DNA of 64,000 bases from Argentina anserina (GCF_933775445.1 NC_065875.1:15327001-15391000), one strand, 5' to 3'. Counted from the first letter of the stretch, positions 11,202-23,999 are shown. Made by a program: numbers and translations. Notes: a model not told the origin generated them from the sequence alone.

Positions 11202-13980
11202 CAAGGATGGGACGATTACTATCCTTGACAATGTTGAAGATTAGCAAAATAACGGTACCACCTTAACCGTATATCCCTCTCTCACTGGGCCATTCGTCTT
11301 TAAAGCTCCATTCTATGGCAGCTCAACTCCCGTCTCGCAGTGGACTTACGCAGTGAATCGCCAAGTAGCCAGCTTCCAATTGCCCAAGTCAGGCAACGAG
11401 GAGCAACACAATCGCCAGTGTTTGCGTCATTATTCAGTTATGATTGTGTTGCTCCCATGGTGCGAGCTTTTTGTGAATATTGGTGCCCTGCTACGAACAC
11501 TCTGCAAATATCGCAAGGGGAGATGTCTATATCTCTTTTTGACCTTGAGCATATTGGAGGCTTGCCTATCCTTGGCAGGTTTTATGACCATGTCATTCCA
11601 CCCATTGGTGAGTTTTCTGCAAAGAGCAAAGAAGGTGAGCTTCTTATCCCCAAAAGCTGTCGTTATTTGTTTCTTCCTTACCATAGATTGTGCAAGACAG
11701 AGCGTAGTAATGTGAAGATAACTACATGGATACGATATTGGTATAAAGGCCAGACGAGATACAAGAGACCTCCGCCAAAAGTACACGAAACAAAAGGGAC
11801 GCGCCCGCCAGTACTCACAATCCATCTGGCACCATTCTGGGAATTCGCCAGTGAACTCTGGAAGACCTTTCACCATTCGAGGATTTAGGAGTAGAAGAAG
11901 CAAGCATGCAAGTTTTATTCGTCCGAGAGTTTTTAAGATCGCTCATAGAATATCCCGAGGTCAAAACTATTGTCTGGCGGTTCCCGTATTAGCGAATATA
12001 TATCAGGGTTTGAATGTCATATCTGTCTCTAATGATCCAGGAAGTTATCCAACTGCGCTTCTTTTTCATTACTTGTATGGGTGGTTGGGCGAATATTTCG
12101 GCACCCATTTCTTCTATCGACATCCAGAAAGCTTCAGGCCCTTGATGGTCCATATTTTAGGGGAATTTTCGGCAAGGCATTTCGAGGATGAGCAAGCCCG
12201 TTCCTTGTTCACTGCTTGTGATGATGTGCAAATGGAACGATTTGACAAAATCCCGAGTGTGCGCAAACTGATCGTTGACACCCACGGAGCCTCTCCTTCG
12301 GATTCTGCCTATCTCATTAGTCTTCGCTCCAGATTTGTGTTCTTACGGCAAGATAGTTGGCGAGTAGTCGAACCTTATAGCCCTGAACGATTCAGCCGAC
12401 AATTCGGATATGTTCATGGTGTTCCTGGAGGTGCCCACGGAGATCGTCGGCCCGTAACTTTGGCTCAGACATACTCGTTTTGGGGTAGTTTGATGAACCT
12501 TGGCACAAATGGTGAGACAATCCTACCTTTGAAAAGTGACATCACAAAGTTTATGGTTACTCAAGAGTACATCCAATTTTGGTTCAAAGTTCATTATTGT
12601 GCGTTGAAGAAGCCTATGAAGATAACCATTGTGAATTTGCCATAACAAGAGCCTCCAAAAGCTAATGGATTTAGTAGCAGTGCTAAAGGAGACGACCGTG
12701 CGACAACTCTTCTTCAAATTTTGGTTTCCGCCGAAGCTTTGCCCCCAGTTGATAACTATCAGGTTCCACCTCTTCCAGTTTTAGAAGGAATCAGAGATTC
12801 ATCTAATTCTCGCCCTAAGCCGAAGGAGAAGGTTACTACATCCAGAAGGTGTAGTAGAAGCAGCAGTAGTGCTCATAGTGACGTGCACTTCAAACGTCAA
12901 AAGAGGGATGATGCTGATCTTGGCCCTATTTACTATAATCTCATTGCCAATTTTGATCTTGACGGCAATTTTCTTGGGGATGCTCCTGGTCCTTCAAAAC
13001 TTGTGCCCGCGCATGTTGAGGTATTCACTTAAAAGTTTTGTTGTATTTGCTTTTGTAATTGTCTCATTTAGTTATGTTGAATGTATCATATTCAACAGTT
13101 CACTTATTGCCGACTTGATCCGATTTTGTTCCTCCCAACTTGAAGATATTGGTTATTTTGATGAAATATGCTCAGGTGATGACGTTCAATTTCCTTTTGA
13201 GGAATGTGCAGCTAATACTCTCCCAGAAAAAGAAGTACGTCGAAAAGAGAGTGAACCACAACTAGTTGACCAGAGAGGTATACATGAATATATTTATATA
13301 TATTATTTTCCCGTATTTCTTCAATAATTTATGCTCATCCAGCTGTTTTTTTTATATGCAGGTTTGTCCATAGCGACGGGGAGTACAAAACCTTTAGAAA
13401 GAACAATATTTCCTGAAGTTTATGTGTGCGATATTGAGATAGTGGATACAAGTCAATGGCTCCGCGATATCTGCATACGAGCAGCTGCGGAAGTTTGTGC
13501 AAAGATAGAAGGCTTGATAGTGACGTATTTTCTGAAGATGATTCTTGCCGGGAAGAATGAGCTTGATATGTTGACGAATGAGCTTAACAAATACGAAGTC
13601 CACCCATCTACAATAAAAAATAAATTAGAGCAATTGACGACAAGCGCTACCTTGTATGACTCGGCAAGACTTGCATGCACTCACAAATGCGCCATGGGCA
13701 CAAGTGCCCAAAAATTGGCAGAGACAGAGTCTGAAATCACAACAGCCTAAGAAATTTGATAAAATACTTTTGATCAGCGTCAGTTTACGCTTGAGTCCCT
13801 TGAGAACTTGAAGAAAGAACAACAGATGCAGACCTTTTTGTTCACGATGCAAGACTTGTTGATCTAGAACAGAAAATGTGTCAAATCTGAGAGATTCCAG
13901 AACTGACTGCAACAGAGATTGAAGAAGCAAAGAAGTTGCGAGCCAGTTTTAAAGAACATCGTAGTAGTTTCAAGAGTTTG
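11182..13980 (+). pseudogene. Plant mobile domain (PMD) gene, antisense to its retrotransposon
   Basis: The ATG at 11182 opens MAAFKSFKDGTITILDN, then a stop at 11245. The frame continues with VYPSLTGPFVFKAPF. PMD core motifs follow: VAPMVRAFCEYWCP, GEMSISLFDLEHIGGLPI, SCRYLFLPYHRLC, then after a shift near 11860 LAVPVLANIYQGLN, YGWLGEYFGTHF and RFVFLRQDSW. A Ser/Arg/Lys-rich tail comes next. Introns are apparent: donor GAG|GTATTC (13021), acceptor TTCAACAG (13098), donor GAGAG|GTATAC (13277) and acceptor ATATGCAG (13361). The last part (13362-13980) is a coiled coil. Stops at 11245 and 12643 and a deletion/frameshift near 11880 make it non-functional. PMD proteins (MAIN/MAIL type) have relatives in plant mobile elements. 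Confidence 0.75.
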
Positions 13981-13984
13981 ACCT

Positions 13985-14287
13985 GGATATAATAGCTGAC
14001 TTGAATGATCGAGACTTGCTAGTTTTTTTTGTTATGTGTTTTTTTTTTCAATCATCTTGTAATAAGTCAATTTTGAAATTCAACTTACTATCAGTGAAAT
14101 AAGAATTTGCTTTATTATTTAATGGACAAACCCTTATTTTTATTTTAGTGTGACTGAACTTAAGATTGTTATTCTCAAACTGTCTATATATCCTTTTAAA
14201 GAATGAATCAAGTCATCACGTAGTTCAAGGATTTTTTTTTGTTTTTTTTGTGTGCCTCGTGCAGGCGTGGAGCTTTTTTTTATGTTT
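13985..14287. other. Spacer between convergent PMD gene and pol
   Basis: About 300 bp with T-runs (for example 14022-14029, 14041-14048 and 14231-14250) and no ORF. It lies between the ends of two convergent reading frames and could hold both polyadenylation sites. Confidence 0.45.
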
Positions 14288-15300
14288 TCAAGCATGATAC
14301 TTCTTCAAGAACTTGCTGTTAATGGGACCGATCCTCAAACCGTCTTCCGCCACAATTTTGTAAGCTCTATTGGTGTATACTTTTATGACGATGTAAGGAC
14401 CATCCCACTTTGACTTGAATTTGGGACCAGTCTTGTGCGTTATAGTGATGGGTCTTCGAACAGCAAAAACTAAATTATCAACTTGAAATGACCGTGGTCG
14501 AACCCCTTTGTTGAAGGCGTGTGACATCCGAGCTTGGTAGCATTCCAGGTGTTGTTGTGCATCAAGCATCTTCTCGTCCAAAGCTTCTAACTCTTGAAGT
14601 CGCAACTTGACATTTTCCTCATTTGTGAGATCTTCTTGCAAAGCGATTCTCAATGACGAAATTTCTTTCTCTAATGGTAACACGACTTCGACATCATAGA
14701 CGAGAGAATAAGGTGTAGCATTTGTGGCTATCCGATAGGTCGTTCTATAAGCCCAGAGAGCTTCGCCCAGTTTCTCATGTCAATCTCTCTGCTTCTTGCT
14801 GACAGTTTTCTTCAGAATGTTACAAAGTGTTTTATTGAATGCTTCTACCAAACCATTTGTCGGAGCGTTGTACATCGAAGAGAAGTGAAGCTTGAAGTGG
14901 AATTTCTTGCTCAATTTTTCTATGGCGGTATTCGAGAAATACTTGGCGTTGTCTGTGATGATGTACCGTGGTATACCATAGCGCTATATAATACTTCCCG
15001 TAATGAAGTCCACAACATTCTTTTTCTTTATTTCTTTGAGCGGTATCGCCTCTGCCCACTTTGAGAAGGAATCTGTGGCCGCTAGAATGTACATATGACC
15101 AGCCGATGATTTCGGAGTGATGGGTACGATTGCATCCATTCCACGGACGTCGAGTGGGTGCGAAGCAATTGTCGGATGCAACGGCTCAGGTGGCTGATGA
15201 ATGAAGTTGGTGAAACTGACAAGCTTTGAATTATTGTGCATACTCCATACAATCCTTGACCATGGCGGGCTAATAATACCCTAGTCGTCTTACTAGAAAA
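14288..15300 (-). pseudogene. Integrase remnant of the second element
   Basis: Minus-strand motifs: HPLDVRGMDAIVPI (first Asp), DSFSKWAEAIPLKEIKK, ITDNAKYF (second Asp) and NGLVEAFN (catalytic Glu), then YRTTYRIATNATPYSL and a C-terminal part with VRPRSFQVDNLVFAVRR, KSKWDGPYIV and SKFLKKYHA before a stop at 14288. The DDE residues are present, but the frame is broken by a stop near 14780 and shifts upstream. The C-terminal 131 residues are still open. It is more intact than the integrase of the first element and clearly from a different subfamily. Confidence 0.8.
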
Positions 15301-15473
15301 TGTAACTTCGGTCCTGAATAATGTGCTCCACACACTCCAGAATGAACCTCTTCCATGACTTTGACCGCTTCATCTTTTCCCAAGCATCGAAGGAGTAATC
15401 CGTCAAATGACCTCTGATATAAAGTTTCTTTGTAGTAGAGGAAGCGTGGTGCTCGCCGCTTGATGCTCCACCT

Positions 15474-16685
15474 TTACTTCGAATCTTCAGGAAGCTTGTT
15501 GTGCTCAAGATAGTCGATAAAATGATGTCTCCAATCTTCAACATCAATGGTGTAAACTGACACTACATGAGAGCTGGCACACTGGAGTGAAGGTTTTGTT
15601 GTCATGACCCACCTTTGGCAAATTGGGATGTCTAAAATTTCATTTCCAGACAATGCCAAAGTCGCCGCCAAGTTTGCCAATGCGTCCGCCATTTGATTTT
15701 CTTTCCGTGACACATGTATGAGTGTAACATTATCAAAACCCTTCAAGAGTTATGTGGCGAGTTGGAAATAAGGTACCAAATATTGCTTCTTGACTTCGTA
15801 ATTAGTGAGCAGTTCATCAATCACCAATATCGAGTCTCCATATACTTCGAGACTTTGGATTTCAATTTCTAACGTTGTTTGCAATCTCATGATCAACGCT
15901 TGGTACTCTACAACATTTTTGGAGCACAGTTATCCAAGAGTGAAAGAATAAGGTAATATCTGTTTTTGTGGAGAGACAAAGATAACACCAGCCCCAGCTC
16001 CGTCTACCCTAGATAAGCCATCAAAAAACATCTTCCAAGTATGGAGGACCTTTGCAAGGAAGACTTCCGAGTCTGCGAATTCATCTGAGATTTCCCAATC
16101 CGCTAGAATAGGGTGGTCTGCCAGGAAGTCGGCCAACATTTGTCCTTTTACTGCTTTAGCAAGCACATATACGATGTCGTATTGGTTCAATAGTAACGCC
16201 CACTTAGCCATGTGCCCGGTTAGAACTGGTTTAAATAATATGAACTTAACTAGATCGGCTCGCGCCACCAAGTGCATTGTGTAAGCTTGCATATAATGCC
16301 TCAATTTTTGAATGGCGGAGACGAGTGCAAGACACATCTTCTCTATCGGTGGATAATTAAGCTCAAGTTCGGTGAGGGTCCGACTTAAGTAGTACAAAGC
16401 TTTCTCCTTTTTGGCTTCATTTTCTTGGGCAAGAAGGACCCCAAGTGATCTCTCTTGAGCCCCGATGTAAAGGATAAGAGGTTTCCCGGCGATAGGTGCA
16501 CCCAACACCGGAGGATTCGCCATGTATTTCTTTATGTTCTTAAAGGCATTGCAACAAGCTTCATCCCATACAAATGGAACATCTTTCTTCATGAGTCGAC
16601 TGAATGGTTGGCAACAGCCTGCCAGGTTTGATATGAACCGTCTGATGAAGGCAAGTCGTCCTTGGAGGCTTTTCAACTCGCGCAA
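15474..16685 (-). pseudogene. RT thumb, RNase H and second (archaeal-type) RNase H
   Basis: From 16685 the frame gives the RT connection (LQGRLAFIRRFISNLAG, PFVWDEACCNAF) and the first RNase H (LILYIGAQERSLGVLLAQ, ALYYLSRTLTELELNYPP). Then MFFDGLSRVDGAGAGVIF opens the second RNase H. A stop at about 15930 breaks it; its C-terminus is at 15746-15474 (SRKENQMADALANLA, containing the conserved Asp). The canonical first Asp of RNase H1 is replaced in YIGAQ, where YIA.S or YTDAS is usual. Two RNase H domains are typical of Tat-lineage elements. Confidence 0.8.
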
Positions 16686-16745
16686 ATTTCTTGGCTCTTG
16701 AATTTCCTGGATGGCTTTAATTTTGGATTGGTCTACCTCGATGCC

Positions 16746-17440
16746 TCAGTGCTTCACGATGAATCCAAGAAATTTTCCAGAACTGACGCCGAAGGCACAC
16801 TTCAAATGATTCATTTTTAACAGGTAATTGCGTAACATGTTGAACACTCTTCGTAGATCTTGCAGGTGATCACTCATTTTCTTTGTTTTGACAACCAAAT
16901 TATCAACATAACATTCTACATACTTGTGTAGCATGTCACCGAAAATTTTATGCAAAGCGCGTTGGTACGTTGCACATGCATTTTTTAACTCGAATGGTAT
17001 GACCTTATAGCAATAAATTCCTTTGGGAGTTCGAAATGCAGTGAGTCCTCATCCTCTAAGGCCATCATTGTCTGGTTGTAACCTAATGATTCGTCCATGA
17101 ATGAAAAAACCTCATGCCCGGTTGTCGCATCCACCATGAGCTCTATGATTGGCAGAGGGAAATCATCTTTTGGACATGCCTGATTCAAGTCACGAAAATC
17201 TACACAAACGTGGATTTGTCTGTTCTTCTTCTTGACAAGAACAATTTTTGCGATCCACTTGGGATGCTGAACCTCTCTAATGAAGCATGCAGCAATCAAC
17301 TTATCAACTTCTGCTTCAATTTGAGGAATAAGTTTTGTTTGAAAGCGTCTCTGTGTTTGCTTGGTCGGCCGAGCTTCCGGTTTGACAGCAAGTCGATGAA
17401 CTGCTACCACAATGTTATCCTCACCGCCATTACCGAGGTT
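16746..17440 (-). pseudogene. Reverse transcriptase remnant
   Basis: Palm-domain motifs in order: KLIAACFIREVQHPKWIA, VCVDFRDLNQACPKDDFPLP, FSFMDESLGYNQ, a break near 16985, then VECYVDNLVVKT and HLKCAFGVSSGKFLGF. The catalytic YVDD box reads YVDN, and the usual FMDG..GYNQ reads FMDES. The enzyme would copy element RNA into DNA; this copy has a frame break and a changed metal-binding Asp. Upstream (17818-17440) the linker from protease continues in the same frame. Confidence 0.8.
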
Positions 17441-17804
17441 GCTATCTCCTTTTTGGCCAGTGAATATGATGGTATGTTGCTCCACTTTGAGTTGATCCGT
17501 GGAATCCACTTCCAACACACAATGCATCTTCATGCGTGACGGGATAAGACTTCGGATTTTTTTGCTCTCCACTTTACTACAAGTTGTTTTCCTCTTGCAT
17601 ATTTGTCGTTCCTTAGCTGCTTGGATCCTTTCTAATGCAGGCTTTTGCGGAATGAGGTTTGACTTTTTCTTATCTTTGTATGAACTTGACATCCTTTTGA
17701 ATACGGAAGGCCGAGTGGTTGCACTACCGATGCGATTGAAGACTGAACCTCTACATGTTGTCTTGTTCATACGGTCAAAAACCGACACCATTATGATTGA
17801 TCCT

Positions 17805-18859
17805 TCATGGACACTCATGTGACTTCGTCCCTATAAATTGAGACTCCCCCTCCCTTCGTCTAGACTTCAGAATATAGCAAAGGACCGGAAAGGCATGGCT
17901 GACTTTTCTTTCCGCAAATGATGTTGCTGCTTCATATGAGACTTTTTGCGACACTTCACCAAGAAGCTCAACGTCTTTTGATTTGGCATCATTCTCCCTA
18001 ACTTTAGTGGCTTTCCATGTGGAGAGTACTCCGACCGGAAGGACTTCTTTCATTGACTCCTCATCTGTGTAGAATTTAGAATCCACAAAGTATGATTCAG
18101 CTTCTGTGAATGGTTTGGTATCTCCTACCACGGTTTTCACACCTCCGCGATAGAACTTGAAGCATTGGTGTAAAGTGGATAGCACGATGTCATTTTCATG
18201 TACCCATGGTTGTCCCAAAACAATTTGTACGAGGTCTTCGCATCGATGACATGAAACAAGGTGTTTGATTTTAGCTCTCCGATGTCCATGGCTAGTCTGA
18301 TCATTCCTATCGCTCTTTGTCCTCCTTGGTTGAAACCTTGGATCATGAGACGACTCCTTGATAACTCATCAACATTGATGCCGAGTTGAGACATGGTTAA
18401 CTTGGGCATGATATTTACTGCTGACACTCCGTCTATGAGCATGCGATTCAATTTCCGCTCTCGTATGTACCCTGTCACAAAAAGAGGCCGATTATGTGGC
18501 TTAGAGCCTAATTGGAGGTCATCATCTGTGAAGTGAATGGTATCACAATATGCATCACACGCGCCACATTCCTTCATGCTTGTGGAGTGTTTTCCTACGT
18601 CGATAAGCAACTCCACAAGTGCGCATCTTGTTGATTTTGGCAACTGCATCAAGTCAGAGAGGCTAAGTTGGAAAGGTAGACTTTCCAATTGTTTCAACAC
18701 CTCATTTTTCTTTAACACTTGACTTGCACCTATTTCTCTTGCTTCAGGCTTTTCATCTTCTTTGAAGTTGACTTCACAACTTGTGGCCATTGAAGTGACC
18801 TTCGGTTGTTTTGTAGGCAAGTGCTCTATTGACAAGTTCCGGCGAAGAGGCTTCCACAA
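17805..18859 (-). pseudogene. Aspartic protease region remnant
   Basis: The frame starting at 18859 contains LFVTGYIRERKLNRMLIDGV, with the active-site context LIDG[G/S]SAVNIMP written here as LIDGVSAVNIMP. GINVDELSRSRLMIQGF follows. A frameshift near 18200 moves the reading to QPWVHENDIVLSTLHQCFK, which is the usual continuation of plant Tat/Ogre protease segments. Protease would cut Gag-Pol. The frameshift and the altered active-site triplet make it inactive. Confidence 0.7.
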
Positions 18860-19270
18860 ATATGGAACGACTTTCGTCTCAAAATGTTCTCAGCTGTTCT
18901 CCTCCCGTCGTGGAGGTGATTTCTTATGACTTGGTCGGGCAACCGGTGAGTTTATCATCATACATTTGCGAGTTCTTCTCCGCGTGACCAATATCCATCC
19001 TTCATCATCGGCATTAGGGGCAACTTGGAGGATATGCGTGGAAGCATGACATTCTTTAACTTCTTTGGTCTTCTTATGTTCGCGCGCCTCCTTTGTAAAA
19101 TAGAACGGTGCTTTCATCGGGTGAAAATGGAGTAGAACTGGCTCGAACGACCCAAATGTTACGGTAGTGCAATTGACTTCAGCAACGTCGTCAACATCCA
19201 GCTCAATCTTCCCTTGCTTGGCGAGGTTCATTATCAAATCCTTGAGAACAAAGCACTTCTCTATAGAAAA
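18860..19270 (-). pseudogene. gag C-terminal remnant
   Basis: The minus-strand reading shows KCFVLKDLIMNLAKQGKIEL, a 'cysteine then LK..I..L...G.I' pattern found at the end of plant gag. It then shows VTFGSFEPVLLHFHPMKAP and DDEGWILVTRRRTRK, the basic motif at the Ogre gag/protease junction. Similarity stops near 19270. Further residues to 19384 look like unrelated flank, which marks the truncation point. Confidence 0.6.
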
Positions 19271-19389
19271 TGATAAATAAAATGCTAGAGTTGAAGCTCT
19301 TAAGGTGTTTGTAGATGTATAATCAAGTAGCCTGGTATCTGTAAAATCTAAGTGCATAATCTGGGAACTTGGGATATATCTCAATATAT

Positions 19390-20003
19390 ACCAATTATCT
19401 AATGGGCCGGGCTTGGGCTTTTCGGTCCATTTATCTGAAAATGTGAGACATCCTTAAGTTTAAATAAAATTTTTAAGTGAAAATTTTCAGATATTTTATA
19501 TTATCGGAGAAATATCGTAGATATGAGAGAAAATAAGATATTTATCTCTAATATATATACTTATTTATCATTTTATTTTATATATATATTAAATGAAATA
19601 TCGGAAAATATATTGAAAATATCGAGATATTTGAACCTTCTTTTTTACCCATTCGTTTAATTTCTGAATTAGTCATGAAAACATACTTGTGATTTCTATA
19701 ATGGAACGAAACTTAGCAGACCAACACTGGTTAGCTCCAACTGACTACGGCCAATCATATCATAACACATGGAAATATTTAATTATTATTTTCTAAAGCA
19801 GTTTAGGAACGAATGATTTCTATCTGAATGCTTCTTCTATACCTTAGTTGAAGCTTGGAAATTGCTTCTCTCTTTCTATGTGAAGCAATAAACAAAAGAA
19901 AATGGAATTTAAGGGTGAATCTGAGCCGTGCTCATGGAGCTTAGTTTTGGAAGAAGAGAATCATGGATTTGTCTTAATTGGGGAAGGAGGGAAACTCAGG
20001 CAC
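19390..20003. other. AT-rich non-coding
   Basis: Contains local TA-rich DNA and a degenerate ATATCG/GAAATATCG motif repeated in both orientations between 19490 and 19630. No gene is supported. Confidence 0.4.
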
Positions 20004-20174
20004 CTAACCTAAAATCTGGAATTTTTCTTCCTTCTCTTCGCCGGAACAGTATGAATTCTTCAACCGATAGAACTTCACCAAATTAGCGGCAGTGTTGCGA
20101 GCCATGCAATCCGGCAGCCCATTAATCTTCATTCCTCCGAGCAATGTTGTCAAGTTTGGGTTCGCGGAAGCTTT
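20004..20174 (-). pseudogene. Orphan last-exon-like sequence, family not recognised
   Basis: On the minus strand a consensus-like acceptor (CCTGAG, weak pyrimidine tract) precedes exactly 57 codons that run open to a stop. The reading includes NLTTLLGGMKINGLPDCM, ARNTAANLVKFYRLKNSYC and EEKEEKFQILG. The composition looks like real protein and codon usage is ordinary. I do not recognise it. No partner exon is visible within 2 kb upstream, so it is probably a gene fragment left by transposition or deletion, although it could be chance. Confidence 0.3.
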
Positions 20175-20540
20175 CTCAGGTTAAGAGCAGTTAGTAGATA
20201 CAAGAGTTTCATGAATATCGATCACAACAACAAGATGAATACATCTTATCCCAACTTTGAGTGTTGCCGACTCGCCGTGGAAGAGAGAGACACAAGCAGA
20301 GAAAGTTAGATGGTGATGATGTTTAGAGCTCGAGCTGATAACACTTTAGAAAGAAAAAAGCCAGGTGTCATGATCAGATTGGCCAGGGTCAACTAGAGCT
20401 GACCAGGGCTGGTCTGCTAGGTTTTTTCCTATATAATGTTAATTCATGATTGCATACTAATCACTTAATTAGTCACATCATTAGAACTGTTACTGTCCGG
20501 CAAATGCATGGATCGGTGTATAATGAACCTTTATGTATTA

Positions 20541-20887
20541 GGCCATCTCCAATAAGGGTGGTTAAAGGGCTATTTCCTAAATTTTAGCCTTATAATGAAC
20601 TCCAACAAGAAAAATGAAAAGGGCCAAAGGACCATAAAAGGGCCAAAAAGTTATGAAAATGGTCATATTTAGCACTATGACTAGCCCGGGCTAAATAAAC
20701 GGGGGCACCAATTTGGCATGTGAGTTAACTAATAAAAAACAGATTGTGCCAAATGTTAGGTATATATTGGAAAATGGCTAAATTTTGACCCTTTATTATT
20801 AGAGATGGTTCACTGCTAAATAAAAAAAATTAAGGGCTAAATTTTAGTTCTGGCCCCAATTTAGAGGCTTCCTTATTGGAGATGGCC
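20541..20887. mobile_element. Harbinger/Tourist-like MITE with TTA target duplication
   Basis: Terminal inverted repeats GGCCATCTCCAATAA (20541) and TTATTGGAGATGGCC (ending 20887) are perfect. Both sides carry TTA (20538-20540 and 20888-20890), the 3-bp TWA duplication typical of PIF/Harbinger insertions. The 347-bp interior has no ORF and has subterminal repeats of the AAATTTTAGCC/GGCTAAATTT kind. It lies 70 bp past the stop of the peroxidase gene, in its 3' flank. Confidence 0.85.
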
Positions 20888-20956
20888 TTACGATTTACGA
20901 GGAACTTCGGATTGTAAAAATAAGAACCACTCTTAGGTGAAGACGCTAGCTATCAA

Positions 20957-22637
<1,681 letters not shown>

Positions 22638-22739
22638 ATTCTTCAGGAAAGCAAAACTAATGCAGATAATGTATATATGACTGCAAGAATCCAATGTTTG
22701 TTTCGTGCTGTTTGAATGAACAATAAGCACAAAGCTTTC

Positions 22740-22748
22740 TATTTATAG
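22740..22748 (-). promoter_or_regulatory. TATA box of the peroxidase gene
   Basis: On the minus strand CTATAAATA lies about 105 bp upstream of the chosen ATG. This would put transcription start near 22710 and give a leader of about 70-80 nt. It is the best TATA match in the upstream region. Confidence 0.6.
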
Positions 22749-22749
22749 C

Positions 22750-23576
22750 AACCTAGCTGGGTTCGAACTTGATTCTTGGTTTCTTGAGGTATAATCTGAA
22801 TACGTAATTAAATCCCTTTGTCAATGAATGAAGCCCTTCATGATATATATGATAATTGAAATATAATTCATTAAGAGAGTCAACTAGCTACCATATCCAA
22901 TCATTTCACTTGTAATGTTTAATGGCTTTATGACCAAAGGAAGAGGAGAAGAAAGAGAACGTAGCTGGGTGAAGAGAACGTAAACAACAAGTAAGACATT
23001 TGGGTAATGGAAGTCATATTACACATTTAAGCCTTTAAATCTAGATGAGTTTAGTAATTAAGCTAGGTACTCTCGCAAAACTATTACAATAATCAAAATG
23101 TATGGTCGAAAGTCCCATAGTTAAGACTGAGACAAAGATCGATTAGGCTCGATAATGATATTTCAATTAGTCCAAACCTACATGCAGGTGTTGATACATC
23201 AAGAGAGAAAATTTCAATGTTCATGCATCAATTGGTAGTTACCTTTCTAAACTAATCAATAATATTGTTCTTCGTCTACATACGTACAATCATGTAACAT
23301 GATGTTGCATGTCCCGGATCAAGTATATGTTTAACTTCAACTGTCGTCTGATGTTGCCTTCAAAAAGACATCAATATACGAGTGGCTGGCATATGTATTA
23401 TACAATAGAATTTCAATAATTCTTGGACAGATATTTCCAAACTCAATTGATGTTGGAGTGGAACGGAAGCAGATGATTTTGTTTGCAGTTGCACTTAAAC
23501 AGAACTCAACTATTTAAGCTAAGTTTGAAGGCCCAATTTTCATTGTTTGCTTAACCTATCTTTTATATATATATAT
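22750..23576. other. Peroxidase upstream region, non-coding
   Basis: AT-rich, no ORF of interest, no repeat signature recognised. Promoter elements of the peroxidase may lie here. Confidence 0.4.
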
Positions 23577-23979
23577 AGTCTCTATCCAGACTGAAGCTTC
23601 ACTCTGAAATTTCAGAGTGAAGTTTCAATTTTGGCACACTTTTCGGTCAAATTTTTTTTCAGCATAAGCGATTCAATATTGAAGTATGCTATTCAAGATC
23701 ATCTATACAAAATTTCATCCAATTTGACAATGATTTGAGCTTTCAAAATTGAGATTTACACGAACGGTTCACGTTGAACAGTTTTAATTCATTCATTAAT
23801 TTAATCTAATTTCAATACCTTAACGATGTCCGAATTAGATGAAATTTTGTATAGATGATCTTGAATAGCATACCTAAATATTGAATTGATTATGTTGAAA
23901 AAATTTGACCGAAAAGTGTGCCAAAATTGGAACTTCACTCTGAAATTTCAGAGTGAAGCTTCACTCTGGATATGGATTG
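23577..23979. mobile_element. Foldback MITE, family A, copy 1
   Basis: The two ends are inverted copies of each other over about 165 bp: CTATCCAGACTGAAGCTTCA at left, its near-complement TGAAGCTTCACTCTGGATAT at right, then ATTTTGGCACACTTTTCGGT and its complement. Each end also contains a small palindrome TTCACTCTGAAATTTCAGAG. The element sits in a (TA)n tract on both sides, so the target duplication cannot be read. There is no coding capacity. Confidence 0.8.
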
Positions 23980-23999
23980 TATATATATATATATATATA

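Larger units (their letters stand above)
10970..19270 (-). mobile_element. Decayed Tat/Ogre-like Ty3/gypsy element with antisense PMD gene
   Basis: Read on the minus strand: the end of gag and a protease region (19270-17805), reverse transcriptase (about 17440-16746), a first RNase H (16685-16100), a second 'archaeal-type' RNase H (about 16060-15600) and integrase (15300-14288). Beyond integrase, a PMD gene lies on the opposite strand (11182-13980). A dual RNase H and a 'GW.LVTRR' motif at the gag/protease junction are hallmarks of Tat/Ogre elements. No LTRs are recognised at either side. Similarity to gag stops near 19270, so the element is 5'-truncated. All domains carry stops or frameshifts. 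Confidence 0.75.

Noticed and set aside
11430..11903. 157-codon minus-strand ORF over the PMD gene
   Set aside because: Antisense shadow of the PMD coding frame; no recognisable domain.
17114..17822. Plus-strand ORFs of 141 and 107 codons over the RT/protease region
   Set aside because: They lie exactly opposite the conserved RT and linker frames and have no protein-like motifs.
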